From the NCBI GenBank assembly GCA_022511485.1, contig JAFLUJ010000345.1, forward strand, positions 1 to 10,854: 10,854 nucleotides of DNA, given 5' to 3'. The DNA comes from Oscillospiraceae bacterium. Lineage in GTDB: Bacteria > Bacillota > Clostridia > Oscillospirales > Ruminococcaceae. Made by a program: the position numbers and the translations under genes. Below the pieces are notes generated by a model that was given only the letters and a program-made list of their open reading frames with translations, ran no database searches and had not been told where the DNA came from. Positions 1-8,142 of this stretch are shown in pieces (positions within the stretch are counted from its first letter, which is position 1; each line of letters begins with the position of its first letter).

Positions 1-91
1 CGTCCCACACCGGGAACTCCGCACCGTCTGACAGGATATTGACCGCTGCTCGCCTTTGCGGCAGGGTGAGAACGGAATAGTTCTGCTTCAT
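1..91 (-). CDS. Unrecognised gene, N-terminal fragment
   Basis: From an ATG at 91-89 the frame stays open for 30 codons to the left edge, starting M-K-Q-N-Y-S-V-L-T-L-P-Q-R-R-A-A-V and continuing to V-W-D. I do not recognise the family, and the fragment is too short for domain calls. Support for a real gene is a consensus promoter pointing into it (132-160) and ordinary-looking codon use. Against it, no Shine-Dalgarno sequence lies before the ATG, which is unlike every other gene here; instead a small hairpin sits there. An in-frame TTG at 109-107 would add six residues (M-I-F-A-I-K) but also lacks a ribosome binding site. The rest of the gene lies outside the window. Confidence 0.5.
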   Translation of the reverse strand, partial: MKQNYSVLTLPQRRAAVNILSDGAEFPVWD

Positions 92-94
92 TTT

Positions 95-115
95 AATGGC
101 AAAAATCAAGCCATT
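95..115 (-). promoter_or_regulatory. Small hairpin in the 5' leader next to the start codon
   Basis: The six-base arms AATGGC (115-110) and GCCATT (100-95) on the minus strand are perfect inverted copies around a nine-base loop. They lie between the predicted transcription start near 125 and the ATG at 91. The hairpin occupies the place where a Shine-Dalgarno sequence would normally be. It could be an operator half-site pair or an mRNA hairpin affecting initiation. The arms are short, so chance is possible. Confidence 0.3.
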
Positions 116-131
116 TGTATTAACGATTAAT

Positions 132-160
132 ATTATAACCCATAAAAAATGATTTGTCAA
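132..160 (-). promoter_or_regulatory. Consensus sigma-A promoter for the leftward gene
   Basis: On the minus strand TTGACA (160-155) and TATAAT (137-132) are perfect matches to the -35 and -10 consensus, separated by exactly 17 bases. The predicted start is near 125, about 33 bases before the ATG at 91. An A-run and CCC precede the -35 box. The same 15-base stretch AAAAACCCTTGACAA also covers the -35 region of the citrate synthase promoter. No GC-rich terminator separates this promoter from the 141-residue gene upstream, so readthrough from that gene may add to transcription. Confidence 0.85.
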
Positions 161-178
161 GGGTTTTTTGAAAAAATT

Positions 179-604
179 TTACTCATCGTCCTCAGGCTCG
201 GGAATAGAGTTGTTCTTTATCTTCATCTGATAGGCTTCATTGTCAAACCAGGCGTCAAGTATAGTGACAGAAATAGAATACCCGGTCTCAGTCTTTACAT
301 ACTCGGCTATTTCGCCCTTTGATATAAGCTCCAGAATCTTATCGGTGGACAGATTAAGATATTCTCCCGCTTCCTTTTCGGTGAGATATTTTTTTTGGTT
401 CACTGTCATTTCCGAAGGCGTGTTTACCGTACTCGTAGAGGCAAACTCGGTATCGGTGATGGTCTTGTTCAGCTTTCTGAGCCCGCCTCCGATATTAAGA
501 CCTGCTATGAGGATACATATCCCCAGGAAAACTGCCCCCACGACCGTAGGATTTATTCCCCCGGTACGTCTTACCTGCTGTGAATTGCTGCTGCGATTAG
601 CCAT
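179..604 (-). CDS. Membrane-anchored helix-turn-helix (excisionase-like) protein
   Basis: This 141-residue protein has a polar, basic N-terminus (residues 1-18), one hydrophobic segment at about 20-38 (V-V-G-A-V-F-L-G-I-C-I-L-I-A-G-L) and a Thr/Ser-rich linker to about residue 68. A compact domain follows at about 71-122, and the tail is acidic (P-E-P-E-D-D-E). The domain resembles the HTH_17/excisionase fold: Y-L-T-E-K-E-A-G-E-Y-L-N-L-S forms the first helix and turn, K-I-L-E-L-I-S-K-G-E-I the next, then a short hairpin ending in L-D-A-W-F. GGGAGG (618-613) lies eight bases before the ATG, supporting this start. It sits 61 bases after addA on the same strand with no visible promoter or terminator between, so co-transcription is likely. 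DNA binding is inferred. Basic residues flank the membrane segment about equally (R12, R13 before; R43, K44, K47 after), so topology is unclear. If the N-terminus is inside, the HTH would face outward and could not bind DNA. The function is unknown. Confidence 0.8.
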   Translation of the reverse strand: MANRSSNSQQVRRTGGINPTVVGAVFLGICILIAGLNIGGGLRKLNKTITDTEFASTSTVNTPSEMTVNQKKYLTEKEAGEYLNLSTDKILELISKGEIAEYVKTETGYSISVTILDAWFDNEAYQMKIKNNSIPEPEDDE

Positions 605-665
605 TTGAAAAACCTCCCGTATAAGTATTTGTCAGCTATATCCGCTCTTTTTCAGGGTCTGCACA

Positions 666-3600
666 TCAAAGCGCTCTCACCGCTTTCCCAAGGCTGAATG
701 AGTAGAGATAAGCCTCCCGGACCTTTTTCCCGAAGATCTTACTCAGTGCCGCACTGTAAAGCTTTAACTGGAGATCATACCTTGAGATCAATATACCCTC
801 ACTGAAAACCTTGTCCGTCTTGTAGTCAACCAGCACAAGCTCTCCGTCCTCCTCGAACATACAGTCCGCGATACCCTGAAGCATACTATTATCATTATAC
901 TCCATAAGTCGAAAATCGTCAAGAGCGGCGTCAGATTTTTTGATCAAAAATTTCTGTTCCCGCCTTACCATGCCGGAGCTTTTCATGCGCTCATACAGCT
1001 CCGAACGGAAAAATCCTTTAAGCTGTCCGATGTCAAGGCTTTCCCGCTCCTCGAAGCTCAGCAGACCGTTGTCAGCAAGTCTGTCCGCCTCGGAATCCGG
1101 ATCTGCTTCCGCAGCGGAGTAATCCGCGTACTGCATGAATGTATGCATAGCCGTACCCTTTTCCGCAGCGGTGAGACCTCCCCGCTCCGCCGCGAATTCG
1201 GGTCTGCGAAGATATATCCTGTCCTCGTCCCCGCTTTTGGAGATTTCTGTAACTGTTATCTTGGCAGACTTTTTCGTCAGAGTATCATCATATCCGAAGG
1301 AGAACATTTTCTCCAGCCTGCTGACCGAAGCCATGTCAGGCTCTGCACGCTTTGCTCCGTCTTCTTCATCGGAGCTTCGCTTTTCCGGCTCGTACCTGCA
1401 TATCCGTACTCTTGGATCGCTTTCAGCGACCGGTATTTTTTCACCGTCCCTGAACCATTCTCCGGATGGATGACGAAGCATCGCCATCGTTATCCAGTCC
1501 AGCATGGAATCAGCGGAGGCAGCGTTTATCTCTCCGGAAGCAGCAGTATCCTCCCTTACAGCGGAAATACGTTTCCTGACCTTTTCACTGTCCGGAACGG
1601 TAATGAATATCTGCTCCCGCGCCCTTGTGAGAGCAACGTACAGAAGCCGCATTTCCTCGCTTTTCATATTGGAAAGATTGCTCTCCTTTATGACCTCGAC
1701 AGGAAAGGAATTATAAAGACGAAGCTTCTTTCTGTCCTGTATCTTGAAGCCTATACCGAAATCGGAATTTATCTGCACCCGTTTTCTTGTATCCATGATA
1801 TTGAATTTGGTGGACGTTCCACAGAGAAATACAAAGGGATATTCCAGACCCTTTGACCGGTGTATTGTTTTTACGGACACCGCATTTTCCGACTGGGAGA
1901 CCACGCTTGCCCGTTTGAAATCTCCCCCCCTGCGGATAACTGTATCAATGTACCGTACAAATCCGGAAAGCCCTCCTCCGGAGCTTTTCTCGTAGCTTTC
2001 CGCAAGGTCAAGGAGAAGCCGCAGATTGGCTCTCTTTCTGCTGCCGTCCTTGAATACCTGCACCGCCGAAAGGAAATCCGTGCTGTCGTAAATGGTGCGG
2101 ATAAGCCTTTCCGGTCTCTGGGAAGCAGCGCAGTATCTTAGCTTGTCAAAGGTCTGCATGAACCGTCCGAGCCTGATCCCAAGCTGTGATACGGATGGGA
2201 TTTCCGTCTCTCCGTTAAGCACCGACCTTATCACTGTGAAATACTTTTCCTTTTTCCCCTTTACCGAAGCAAGCTGAGCCATGTCCTCGGCAGTTAGCAT
2301 GAACATGGGAGACATCAGCACTGTCGCTAAGGGAATGTCCTTCATGGGATCGTCAATGACCGCAAGCAGACTTGTGAGAACTGAAATTTCCCTTGACCGC
2401 AGGTATCCCGCAGGCTCTTCCGAATGAGCTGTTATCCCGAGAGCCGCAAGCTCGTTTATATATATTTCAAAGCCCTTGCTGTTCCGCAGCAGGATACAGA
2501 AATCCCTTGGCTCGCAGGGACGCTCCTCCCCACCGTCAAGGACTGTCCTCACGCCAAGCATGGACTTTATTTTCTCAGCCGCCGCACGCGCCTCGCAGGC
2601 TGCCGCGCTGACGTCCAGAGGTTCTTCACCGTCAGAGCTTTCATCGACCTCGTTTTCATCGTCGTTTATATTGACGTCCTCGGGGACGGCTTCCTCTTCC
2701 ACGGGAACTATGATAAATTCCGTGCTTCTGTCCCCTTCCGGATATTCAAGTCCCTGCACAAGAGCTTCGGTATCGGTGTAGTCCACCTCGCCGACAGACC
2801 TGCTCATAAGCAGTCCGAAGCAGTAATTTACGAAGCTTATGACATCGCTGCTGCTGCGAAAATTTCTATTGAGAAATATCGCCGCATTAGTGCCGGAAAA
2901 ATCCTCTCCCGTGTAGCTTTCGGACTTTTCAAGAGCATCCAGAAAAAGCTGCGGATTCGCCTGTCTGAAACGGTAGATGGACTGCTTTACATCTCCCACC
3001 GCAAAAAGACTTGTACCACCTTTTTCGGATGTCCCGCCCTTGGAAAGCATCTTGAAGATAAGATCCTGAGTGTTGTTTGCATCCTGAAACTCGTCTATCA
3101 TGATTATGCTGTAATAAGCCTCCAGCTCCTTTGCAAGAGGGGTCTTTACTATGCAGCCGTTTTCGTCCCTGACCGCAAGGAGCTTTATTGCAAGCTGCTC
3201 CGCATCGGAAAATCCTAACGCATTTTTTTCAGCCTTAAGAGCGCTCAGCTCCCCGGCGAAAGCTCCGATAACGTCACTCAGTGCAGTCAGAATTTCGGCG
3301 TGCTTTTTGTAGTCGTCTATGATCTCAGCTTCGGTATAAATGCCCTTCCGGACAGCGTCATACTTCTTTTTATAGCCGTTCCGGATTTCAAGTATTTTAT
3401 CCTTGAGAAGCTTGCCGTTTTCGTCAAGACCTCTGGGAGAATCAAACCGGGCAAATTTAATTTCACACCTGAAAATACGCTTGTCCCACTCTGTATTATT
3501 GTCGATCGCCTCAATGAGCCGTTCAAACTGATCGATGTCGTTTTCCAGAGCAGAGGAAACACCAAGCTCCGCACCAAATATCTGATTTGCATACTCTGCC

Positions 3601-4283
3601 TTTTTCAGCAGACGGACATACTCACTTCTGATGCGTTTTATGTACGCTTCTGCAAAGGGGTCGCTTCCGCTGTCAAACCCGGCGGAATAAAACTCCGCCT
3701 GCTTATGAAGCCAGTCCTCATAAAAGGGGAGGGACACAAAGAAATCATAAAGCTCCAGAATGGTTTCCTCCAGCGCTTCGTCACCTCTGGTACTGCCGCT
3801 GAAAAAGTCAGCAAGAAGCTCCATTTTTTCGGGCTGCTCTCCGTAAAGAGCCTCGAATGCGTTGTCGGCAGCCTTCCGGATAAGCAGGGCTTCTTCGGTC
3901 TCATCAAGGATGCGGAATCCTGCCGAAATATCCAGAGAGCGTATATTCTCCCTTATAAGATCAAAGCAGAAGGAATGTATGGTGGAGATCTTCGCTGTCT
4001 GCAAAAGGGTCTGCTGACGGCAAAGCCAGTCATTATCCGGCTCGGCTGCTATCCTTTCCGCAAGGGCGTCGGAAAGCCTGCGCTTCATCTGAGCGGCAGC
4101 ATCGTTTGTAAAGGTCACAACTACAAGTCGGTCAGCGGGGGTCTGGTTTTCTGTATCCGCAAGTATCCGGAGAAGCCGCTCCACCAGTACCGAGGTCTTG
4201 CCGCTTCCTGCCGCCGCAGAAACGATTATCCCGGTGTTTCTTGCTGTGATGGCGTCAAGCTGTTCCTTAGTCCATTTGCTCAT
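666..4283 (-). CDS. addA: ATP-dependent helicase/nuclease subunit A (AddA)
   Basis: AddA is the 3'-5' superfamily 1 helicase and nuclease subunit of AddAB, the Firmicutes counterpart of RecBCD. It unwinds and resects double-strand ends for RecA loading. Visible motifs in the 1205 residues: W-T-K-E-Q-L-D-A-I near the start (Q motif); Walker A A-A-A-G-S-G-K-T (23-30); T-F-T-N-D-A-A-A-Q-M-K (motif Ia); D-E-F-Q-D (397-401, Walker B); V-G-D-V-K-Q-S-I-Y-R-F-R-Q ending at 441 (motif III); T-I-H-R-S-K-G-L-E-Y-P (806-816); and Y-V-A-L-T-R-A-R-E (882-890, motif VI). The C-terminal RecB-type nuclease has H1047, D1140 and D1153-Y-K1155, so both activities look intact. Length is close to B. subtilis AddA (1232). 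An acidic stretch at 528-558 (15 of 31 residues Asp/Glu) lies between the helicase motifs, at a place I would expect to vary. The start overlaps the end of addB by 17 bases. Only a weak GGGGG (4296-4292) precedes it, so it is probably translated by coupling to addB. Confidence 0.97.
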   Translation of the reverse strand: MSKWTKEQLDAITARNTGIIVSAAAGSGKTSVLVERLLRILADTENQTPADRLVVVTFTNDAAAQMKRRLSDALAERIAAEPDNDWLCRQQTLLQTAKISTIHSFCFDLIRENIRSLDISAGFRILDETEEALLIRKAADNAFEALYGEQPEKMELLADFFSGSTRGDEALEETILELYDFFVSLPFYEDWLHKQAEFYSAGFDSGSDPFAEAYIKRIRSEYVRLLKKAEYANQIFGAELGVSSALENDIDQFERLIEAIDNNTEWDKRIFRCEIKFARFDSPRGLDENGKLLKDKILEIRNGYKKKYDAVRKGIYTEAEIIDDYKKHAEILTALSDVIGAFAGELSALKAEKNALGFSDAEQLAIKLLAVRDENGCIVKTPLAKELEAYYSIIMIDEFQDANNTQDLIFKMLSKGGTSEKGGTSLFAVGDVKQSIYRFRQANPQLFLDALEKSESYTGEDFSGTNAAIFLNRNFRSSSDVISFVNYCFGLLMSRSVGEVDYTDTEALVQGLEYPEGDRSTEFIIVPVEEEAVPEDVNINDDENEVDESSDGEEPLDVSAAACEARAAAEKIKSMLGVRTVLDGGEERPCEPRDFCILLRNSKGFEIYINELAALGITAHSEEPAGYLRSREISVLTSLLAVIDDPMKDIPLATVLMSPMFMLTAEDMAQLASVKGKKEKYFTVIRSVLNGETEIPSVSQLGIRLGRFMQTFDKLRYCAASQRPERLIRTIYDSTDFLSAVQVFKDGSRKRANLRLLLDLAESYEKSSGGGLSGFVRYIDTVIRRGGDFKRASVVSQSENAVSVKTIHRSKGLEYPFVFLCGTSTKFNIMDTRKRVQINSDFGIGFKIQDRKKLRLYNSFPVEVIKESNLSNMKSEEMRLLYVALTRAREQIFITVPDSEKVRKRISAVREDTAASGEINAASADSMLDWITMAMLRHPSGEWFRDGEKIPVAESDPRVRICRYEPEKRSSDEEDGAKRAEPDMASVSRLEKMFSFGYDDTLTKKSAKITVTEISKSGDEDRIYLRRPEFAAERGGLTAAEKGTAMHTFMQYADYSAAEADPDSEADRLADNGLLSFEERESLDIGQLKGFFRSELYERMKSSGMVRREQKFLIKKSDAALDDFRLMEYNDNSMLQGIADCMFEEDGELVLVDYKTDKVFSEGILISRYDLQLKLYSAALSKIFGKKVREAYLYSFSLGKAVRAL

Positions 4284-7200
4284 TCTCCGAACCCCCGTTC
4301 ATAATTTCCATTATCTTATCTGCGGAATCCTTTTCATAGGGTCTTTCTGCTTTGGGAGGATAGTTTCCGCAGACCGCCTTGTATTCGCAGTATCCGCAGG
4401 GCAGGTATCCCCCGTCATTCAGGGGGACAGCCCCTATTTTTCCCGCATGGAGACCCTCCGCTGTTTCCTCTAAAAGCTCGTAGGAATACTTCCTGAGATT
4501 TTCAAGCTGCTTTTCGGTCACAAGCCTGGACTTTTTGGTGTAGCTTCCGTCCTTCTTGCGGCTTACCGGGATAAACCCGCCGCCGCAGTCCTTTTCCATA
4601 GCTGTGATAACGTCGTCGTCCATAAGGACTGCACCTTTCATTTTGTAGGTCTTATTGATGACGTCAGTAATCTCGCTTTCGGCGCTGTCCCGTTCAAGAC
4701 CCGGCTTCGTGTCCTTGGAGGGCATATAAAGCACTCCTGCCGGGATGCCTCCGCTGAAGCTTCCCTTATGGTTCTGATCCGTCAAAGCAAACAGATACAG
4801 CAGCATCTGCATATTCACGCCGTATACAAGATCGGTGAATTTAAATTCCTTTACTCCGGATTTGTAATCCACTACCCGGATATAGCTTTTTCCGTCCTTT
4901 TCAAAAACGTCCACACGATCTATAACTCCGTCAAAATAGACCTTTATCCCGCTTTGGGTGGTAAGCTCCAGAGGAGCTTCGTCTCCGCCCGTCCTGCTGA
5001 GAGTATATTCAAACCCACGGGGGACAAATTTATTCTGCCGGAACTCCTCCGCCAGTCTTTCAAGAATATCCGTTATCGTATCAGTCAGACGGGCAAAGGC
5101 TGCCTTATAACGTTTTGTTTTTCCGTAGTCTCCCCCTACGGCGTCGCTGTTGTAATATTCGTCAAGACGCTTTTTTACCTCGCTCTCAATAGCGGCTCTG
5201 TCCATCTCTGCAAAGCTGTCCTTGGTGACGCTTTTCAGTATTTCGCAGAGACAGTAATGTATAGCCGTACCTCTTGACGGACTGTCCATATCAATTTTCT
5301 GAGGGGGATAAAGTCCCAGACCCTTTTTACAGTAATACATAAAGGGACACTTGCTGTAATCCTCAAAACGGGAGGCGGAAAGATGAATGTTTTTACCGAA
5401 AAGTCTGCTTCCTGTTCCGGGTTCAAGAGTATGAGTACCGGAGACCGCAACATTCCGCAGATAATCAAGTCTGCGGGCATATTCGGGAATATCCCTCAGA
5501 GCCTTGTAAAGACTTGCGGAATCGCTGTCATCCCGACGGTAATTCTGCACATACTGATAATAGGCAGCCTCGGGAGAGGTGCAGAATTCAAGCAGACCTC
5601 TGCTCTCAAAGTCGGCGGTGACATCCTTTCCGAACATATCCTCCGCACGGGTAACCACCCGGGAAGGATACATCGCCTTTCCGGAAACATCTGAAAGAGC
5701 ATATGTTATGTACAGCCTGTCCGACGGCGCGGAAAGGGCAGAGTAAGCCACGAAACGCTCCTCGGCAAGCTTGTCTCCCGCACCGCCGGAAAGCTCTATC
5801 CCCGCTTCTTCAAGAGCCAGCCGATCCCTGTCGCTGAAAAGTCCCTCCTGCTTTGCCGCATAGGGGAAAGCTCCCTCGTTTGCGCCGATGACAAAGACCG
5901 CTCTTACATCAGAAAGTCTTGCTGTATGTGCCGCAACAAATCTTACGCAGTCAAGAGTCTGAGGGGGAGAGGAAAGCTTAAGACGTCCCACAGCTGCGGA
6001 AAAAATATCCCGGAAATCCGCAAGGGTAACGGGAGTATCCGCAAGCGCCTTGTCCAGAGTTTCCAGAAGCCCGCAGAGCAGCTCCCAGAGCTGCTTTACC
6101 TCACGGATGGCGGCAAGAGCGGCAGCGTCCTCAGTCCTTGGATTTTCATACATATCCGTGATAGTTCCGAAAATGTCAGTGTCCTCAAAAAGGGACAGCA
6201 CCGCCTGACATATCTCCCTACCGTCAGCGTTTTCGCAGGCCGTTCTCAGCCTGAACACCGGCTCTGTGACCCGTTTTCTCACTTCCTCCGCTATTGCGTC
6301 CTCATCAAAAATAAACTCCTGTTGCCACATTTTCCCGTCAGCGCTCCACTTGTAGCAGTATTCTTCAACTGCTCCGATCTCTTCTTCCGAGAGACCAAGC
6401 ATACCGGTTTTCATGTATCTGAGCCAGTCCTCCGAGGAAGCGTTTTCATCCGCTGCAAGTGCAAGAGCGGTCTTTACGAAAATAAACAGCGCCTTGTGAG
6501 CGGCGGTGTAGCTTTCGTCGGTGTAGAAGGGTATCCCATAACGTTCAAAGGCGCTTTCCATAACTGAGGAATACTGCTCCTTCTGACGTGCAAGGACAGC
6601 AATGTCACTGTATTTGTACCCCTCCTCCATAATGAGCCTGCTTATCTCGGAGCATACGAAGTCTCCCTCGCCGTAGCAGTCCGCAGAACGGTACACACTG
6701 ACAGCGTGATTTTCCCCATCGTAAGCTTTACGGGCATATTCAAAGACATTTGCGCTGTAAAAAGCAAGCTCGGGAGCTTTGAATCTGTAGGGAGTGTCAA
6801 GATGATCCGTCCGTACTTTTACGCCACGATCTTCCGCTGATTTTTTCAATTTATTTACAGTACCATTTACCGTCTCAAAAACAGAGTATTTTTTCAGGCT
6901 CTTGTCCCCTGTGGTAAGGCATATGGTGAGACTTTCGCTGTCCACGACCATGGCGTCCAGCATGGCGATCTCGTCTGCGGTAAAGCTTTTGAAGGCGTCG
7001 ATAAAAATGGTCTTTCCCCGGAAATAACCGTATTGCGCCGCCCTTTTTGCAGCCTCCGAAATATCCCCCTCGCTGTCCTTGTAGCCGTGTTTTTTCAGTA
7101 TCCGGCAATATTCCGAATAAATGAGGGCGATGTCCGAAGCCTTATCCCGGACGCTGTCCCCGAGCCGCGCTATGCAGTCGATAAGCTGTTCCGGACTGAT

Positions 7201-7596
7201 ACCGCTTACTGTAAGCTCCTTTACGATATTAAGACCGCTTTCCACAAATGCGGGAGACCTTGCCTGCCTGTCAAAAAAGCAAAGCTCTCCCCTTTCGGAA
7301 AGCTCTGTAAGGGTACGGAACATCATTACATTTTTTACAACATCATCGGCGTATCTGCCTTTCAGACCGCCATGCTTAATAAAAATATCCTTTGCAGTTC
7401 TGGAAAATGACAGCACGTCCACATAGTTGAAAAGCACCATTCCAAGACGTTCGTAAAGGCTCTTGTCGAACTCCGCGGAAAACTGATCCGGGATAATTAC
7501 CAGCACGTTTTTGCCCTCAGCCGCAGCAGCTTCGATACGATCCATCATCTCCCGGGATTTCCCGCAGCCTGCTCCTCCCAATATCAGATCAAGCAT
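4267..7596 (-). CDS. addB: ATP-dependent nuclease subunit B (AddB)
   Basis: AddB partners AddA. In the family its degenerate helicase part recognises Chi and its C-terminal nuclease cuts one strand. Visible in the 1109 residues: an N-terminal Walker A-like G-G-A-G-C-G-K-S (7-14), and a RecB-type nuclease with H780, D893 (V-I-D-R-V-D) and D910-Y-K912 (V-V-D-Y-K-S-G). The four cysteines expected to hold the AddB 4Fe-4S cluster are present: C750 (S-K-C-P-F) and the C-terminal C1067-x2-C1070-x5-C1076. The usual helicase motifs seen in AddA are not evident apart from Walker A, as expected for AddB. Length is near B. subtilis AddB (1166). AAAGGAG (7613-7607), ten bases before the ATG, supports the start. 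The ATG overlaps the end of mpg by eight bases (ATGCTTGA), and the stop lies inside addA, so all three genes are likely translated from one mRNA. Confidence 0.97.
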   Translation of the reverse strand: MLDLILGGAGCGKSREMMDRIEAAAAEGKNVLVIIPDQFSAEFDKSLYERLGMVLFNYVDVLSFSRTAKDIFIKHGGLKGRYADDVVKNVMMFRTLTELSERGELCFFDRQARSPAFVESGLNIVKELTVSGISPEQLIDCIARLGDSVRDKASDIALIYSEYCRILKKHGYKDSEGDISEAAKRAAQYGYFRGKTIFIDAFKSFTADEIAMLDAMVVDSESLTICLTTGDKSLKKYSVFETVNGTVNKLKKSAEDRGVKVRTDHLDTPYRFKAPELAFYSANVFEYARKAYDGENHAVSVYRSADCYGEGDFVCSEISRLIMEEGYKYSDIAVLARQKEQYSSVMESAFERYGIPFYTDESYTAAHKALFIFVKTALALAADENASSEDWLRYMKTGMLGLSEEEIGAVEEYCYKWSADGKMWQQEFIFDEDAIAEEVRKRVTEPVFRLRTACENADGREICQAVLSLFEDTDIFGTITDMYENPRTEDAAALAAIREVKQLWELLCGLLETLDKALADTPVTLADFRDIFSAAVGRLKLSSPPQTLDCVRFVAAHTARLSDVRAVFVIGANEGAFPYAAKQEGLFSDRDRLALEEAGIELSGGAGDKLAEERFVAYSALSAPSDRLYITYALSDVSGKAMYPSRVVTRAEDMFGKDVTADFESRGLLEFCTSPEAAYYQYVQNYRRDDSDSASLYKALRDIPEYARRLDYLRNVAVSGTHTLEPGTGSRLFGKNIHLSASRFEDYSKCPFMYYCKKGLGLYPPQKIDMDSPSRGTAIHYCLCEILKSVTKDSFAEMDRAAIESEVKKRLDEYYNSDAVGGDYGKTKRYKAAFARLTDTITDILERLAEEFRQNKFVPRGFEYTLSRTGGDEAPLELTTQSGIKVYFDGVIDRVDVFEKDGKSYIRVVDYKSGVKEFKFTDLVYGVNMQMLLYLFALTDQNHKGSFSGGIPAGVLYMPSKDTKPGLERDSAESEITDVINKTYKMKGAVLMDDDVITAMEKDCGGGFIPVSRKKDGSYTKKSRLVTEKQLENLRKYSYELLEETAEGLHAGKIGAVPLNDGGYLPCGYCEYKAVCGNYPPKAERPYEKDSADKIMEIMNGGSENEQMD

Positions 7597-8140
7597 TTTT
7601 CTTTTTCTCCTTTAGGTTCTTCCTGTTCTTGTCCGCGAATCTCCAGAGTATATCACGATATTCGGGAGTTGCGTAGGCTATCCCCACTCTCGGAAGCTTC
7701 TCAATTTCGGGACGGTATCCGTCGTCCTCAATGCGTATCCTTGGATTTCCGCAGAATGACTCCCTGTTGAAGCTTTTGTCGATGCCAAGCTCTTTTGTAA
7801 GCTTCCCCGGACCGTCGTGATCCATGCAGGCACGGAACAGCACTGCCTGAGGCTGATCCGTTTCGCCGGTGACGACGTTCATCAGCCAGTGTACACCGTA
7901 GCAAAGATAGACATAGATCGTCCCCGCCTTCCCGTAAAGGACCTCTGTACGCTCCGTTCTGCCCTTGCTTGCGTGACAGGCGGTGTCCTCCTCGCCTCTG
8001 TAAGCCTCGGTCTCGGTAATGCGGAGAGTGACCTCTTTACCATCGCCGAGAGTTCCTACAATGAGCTTTCCCACCAGGTCGGGAGCTACGTCAAGGACAT
8101 CGCGGTGAAAAAATTTTTCTCCAAGAATTTTATTTTTCAT
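7589..8140 (-). CDS. mpg: DNA-3-methyladenine glycosylase, AAG/Mpg family
   Basis: This 183-residue enzyme belongs to the alkyladenine DNA glycosylase family, which flips out and excises alkylated or deaminated purines as the first step of base excision repair. The signature I-T-E-T-E-A-Y-R-G-E-E-D (41-52) contains the expected catalytic Glu45, the intercalating-region Tyr47 and His56; these match human AAG Glu125, Tyr127 and His136 in order and spacing. Further family features are Y-G-K-A-G-T-I-Y-V-Y-L-C-Y-G-V (69-83), a D-G-P-G-K-L-T motif, and G-N-P-R-I-R-I near the C-terminus. The Lys-rich tail (L-K-E-K-K-K-N-A) is coded by the sequence that also carries the addB ribosome binding site. 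CCGGAGG ends five bases before the ATG. It is the first gene of the mpg-addB-addA operon, driven by the promoter at 8185-8213. Confidence 0.96.
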   Translation of the reverse strand: MKNKILGEKFFHRDVLDVAPDLVGKLIVGTLGDGKEVTLRITETEAYRGEEDTACHASKGRTERTEVLYGKAGTIYVYLCYGVHWLMNVVTGETDQPQAVLFRACMDHDGPGKLTKELGIDKSFNRESFCGNPRIRIEDDGYRPEIEKLPRVGIAYATPEYRDILWRFADKNRKNLKEKKKNA

Positions 8141-8142
8141 AT

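Noticed and set aside
161..180. T/A-run after the 141-residue gene as a terminator
   Set aside because: There is only a TTTTTT/AAAAAA palindrome without a GC-rich stem; it is more likely the A-rich region upstream of the next promoter.
240..608. Plus-strand open frame opposite the 141-residue gene
   Set aside because: The minus-strand frame has a ribosome binding site, a membrane segment and an HTH pattern; the plus-strand frame has none.
1143..1856. 237-codon plus-strand open frame antisense to addA
   Set aside because: It lies over the conserved AddA helicase and nuclease end and has no independent evidence of coding.
3300..4304. 334-codon plus-strand open frame antisense to addA
   Set aside because: It is fully covered by addA with its helicase motifs; it has no recognisable domain or ribosome binding site of its own and is explained as a codon-bias shadow.
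5926..6567. 213-codon plus-strand frame antisense to addB
   Set aside because: It is a shadow of addB, with no promoter or ribosome binding site that I can support.
4267..7596. AddB-like nuclease with Fe-S cysteines considered as a Cas4 or defence nuclease
   Set aside because: Full length, Walker A, cysteine spacing (C750, then the C-terminal trio) and an overlapping addA identify AddB; no cas genes or repeats are present.
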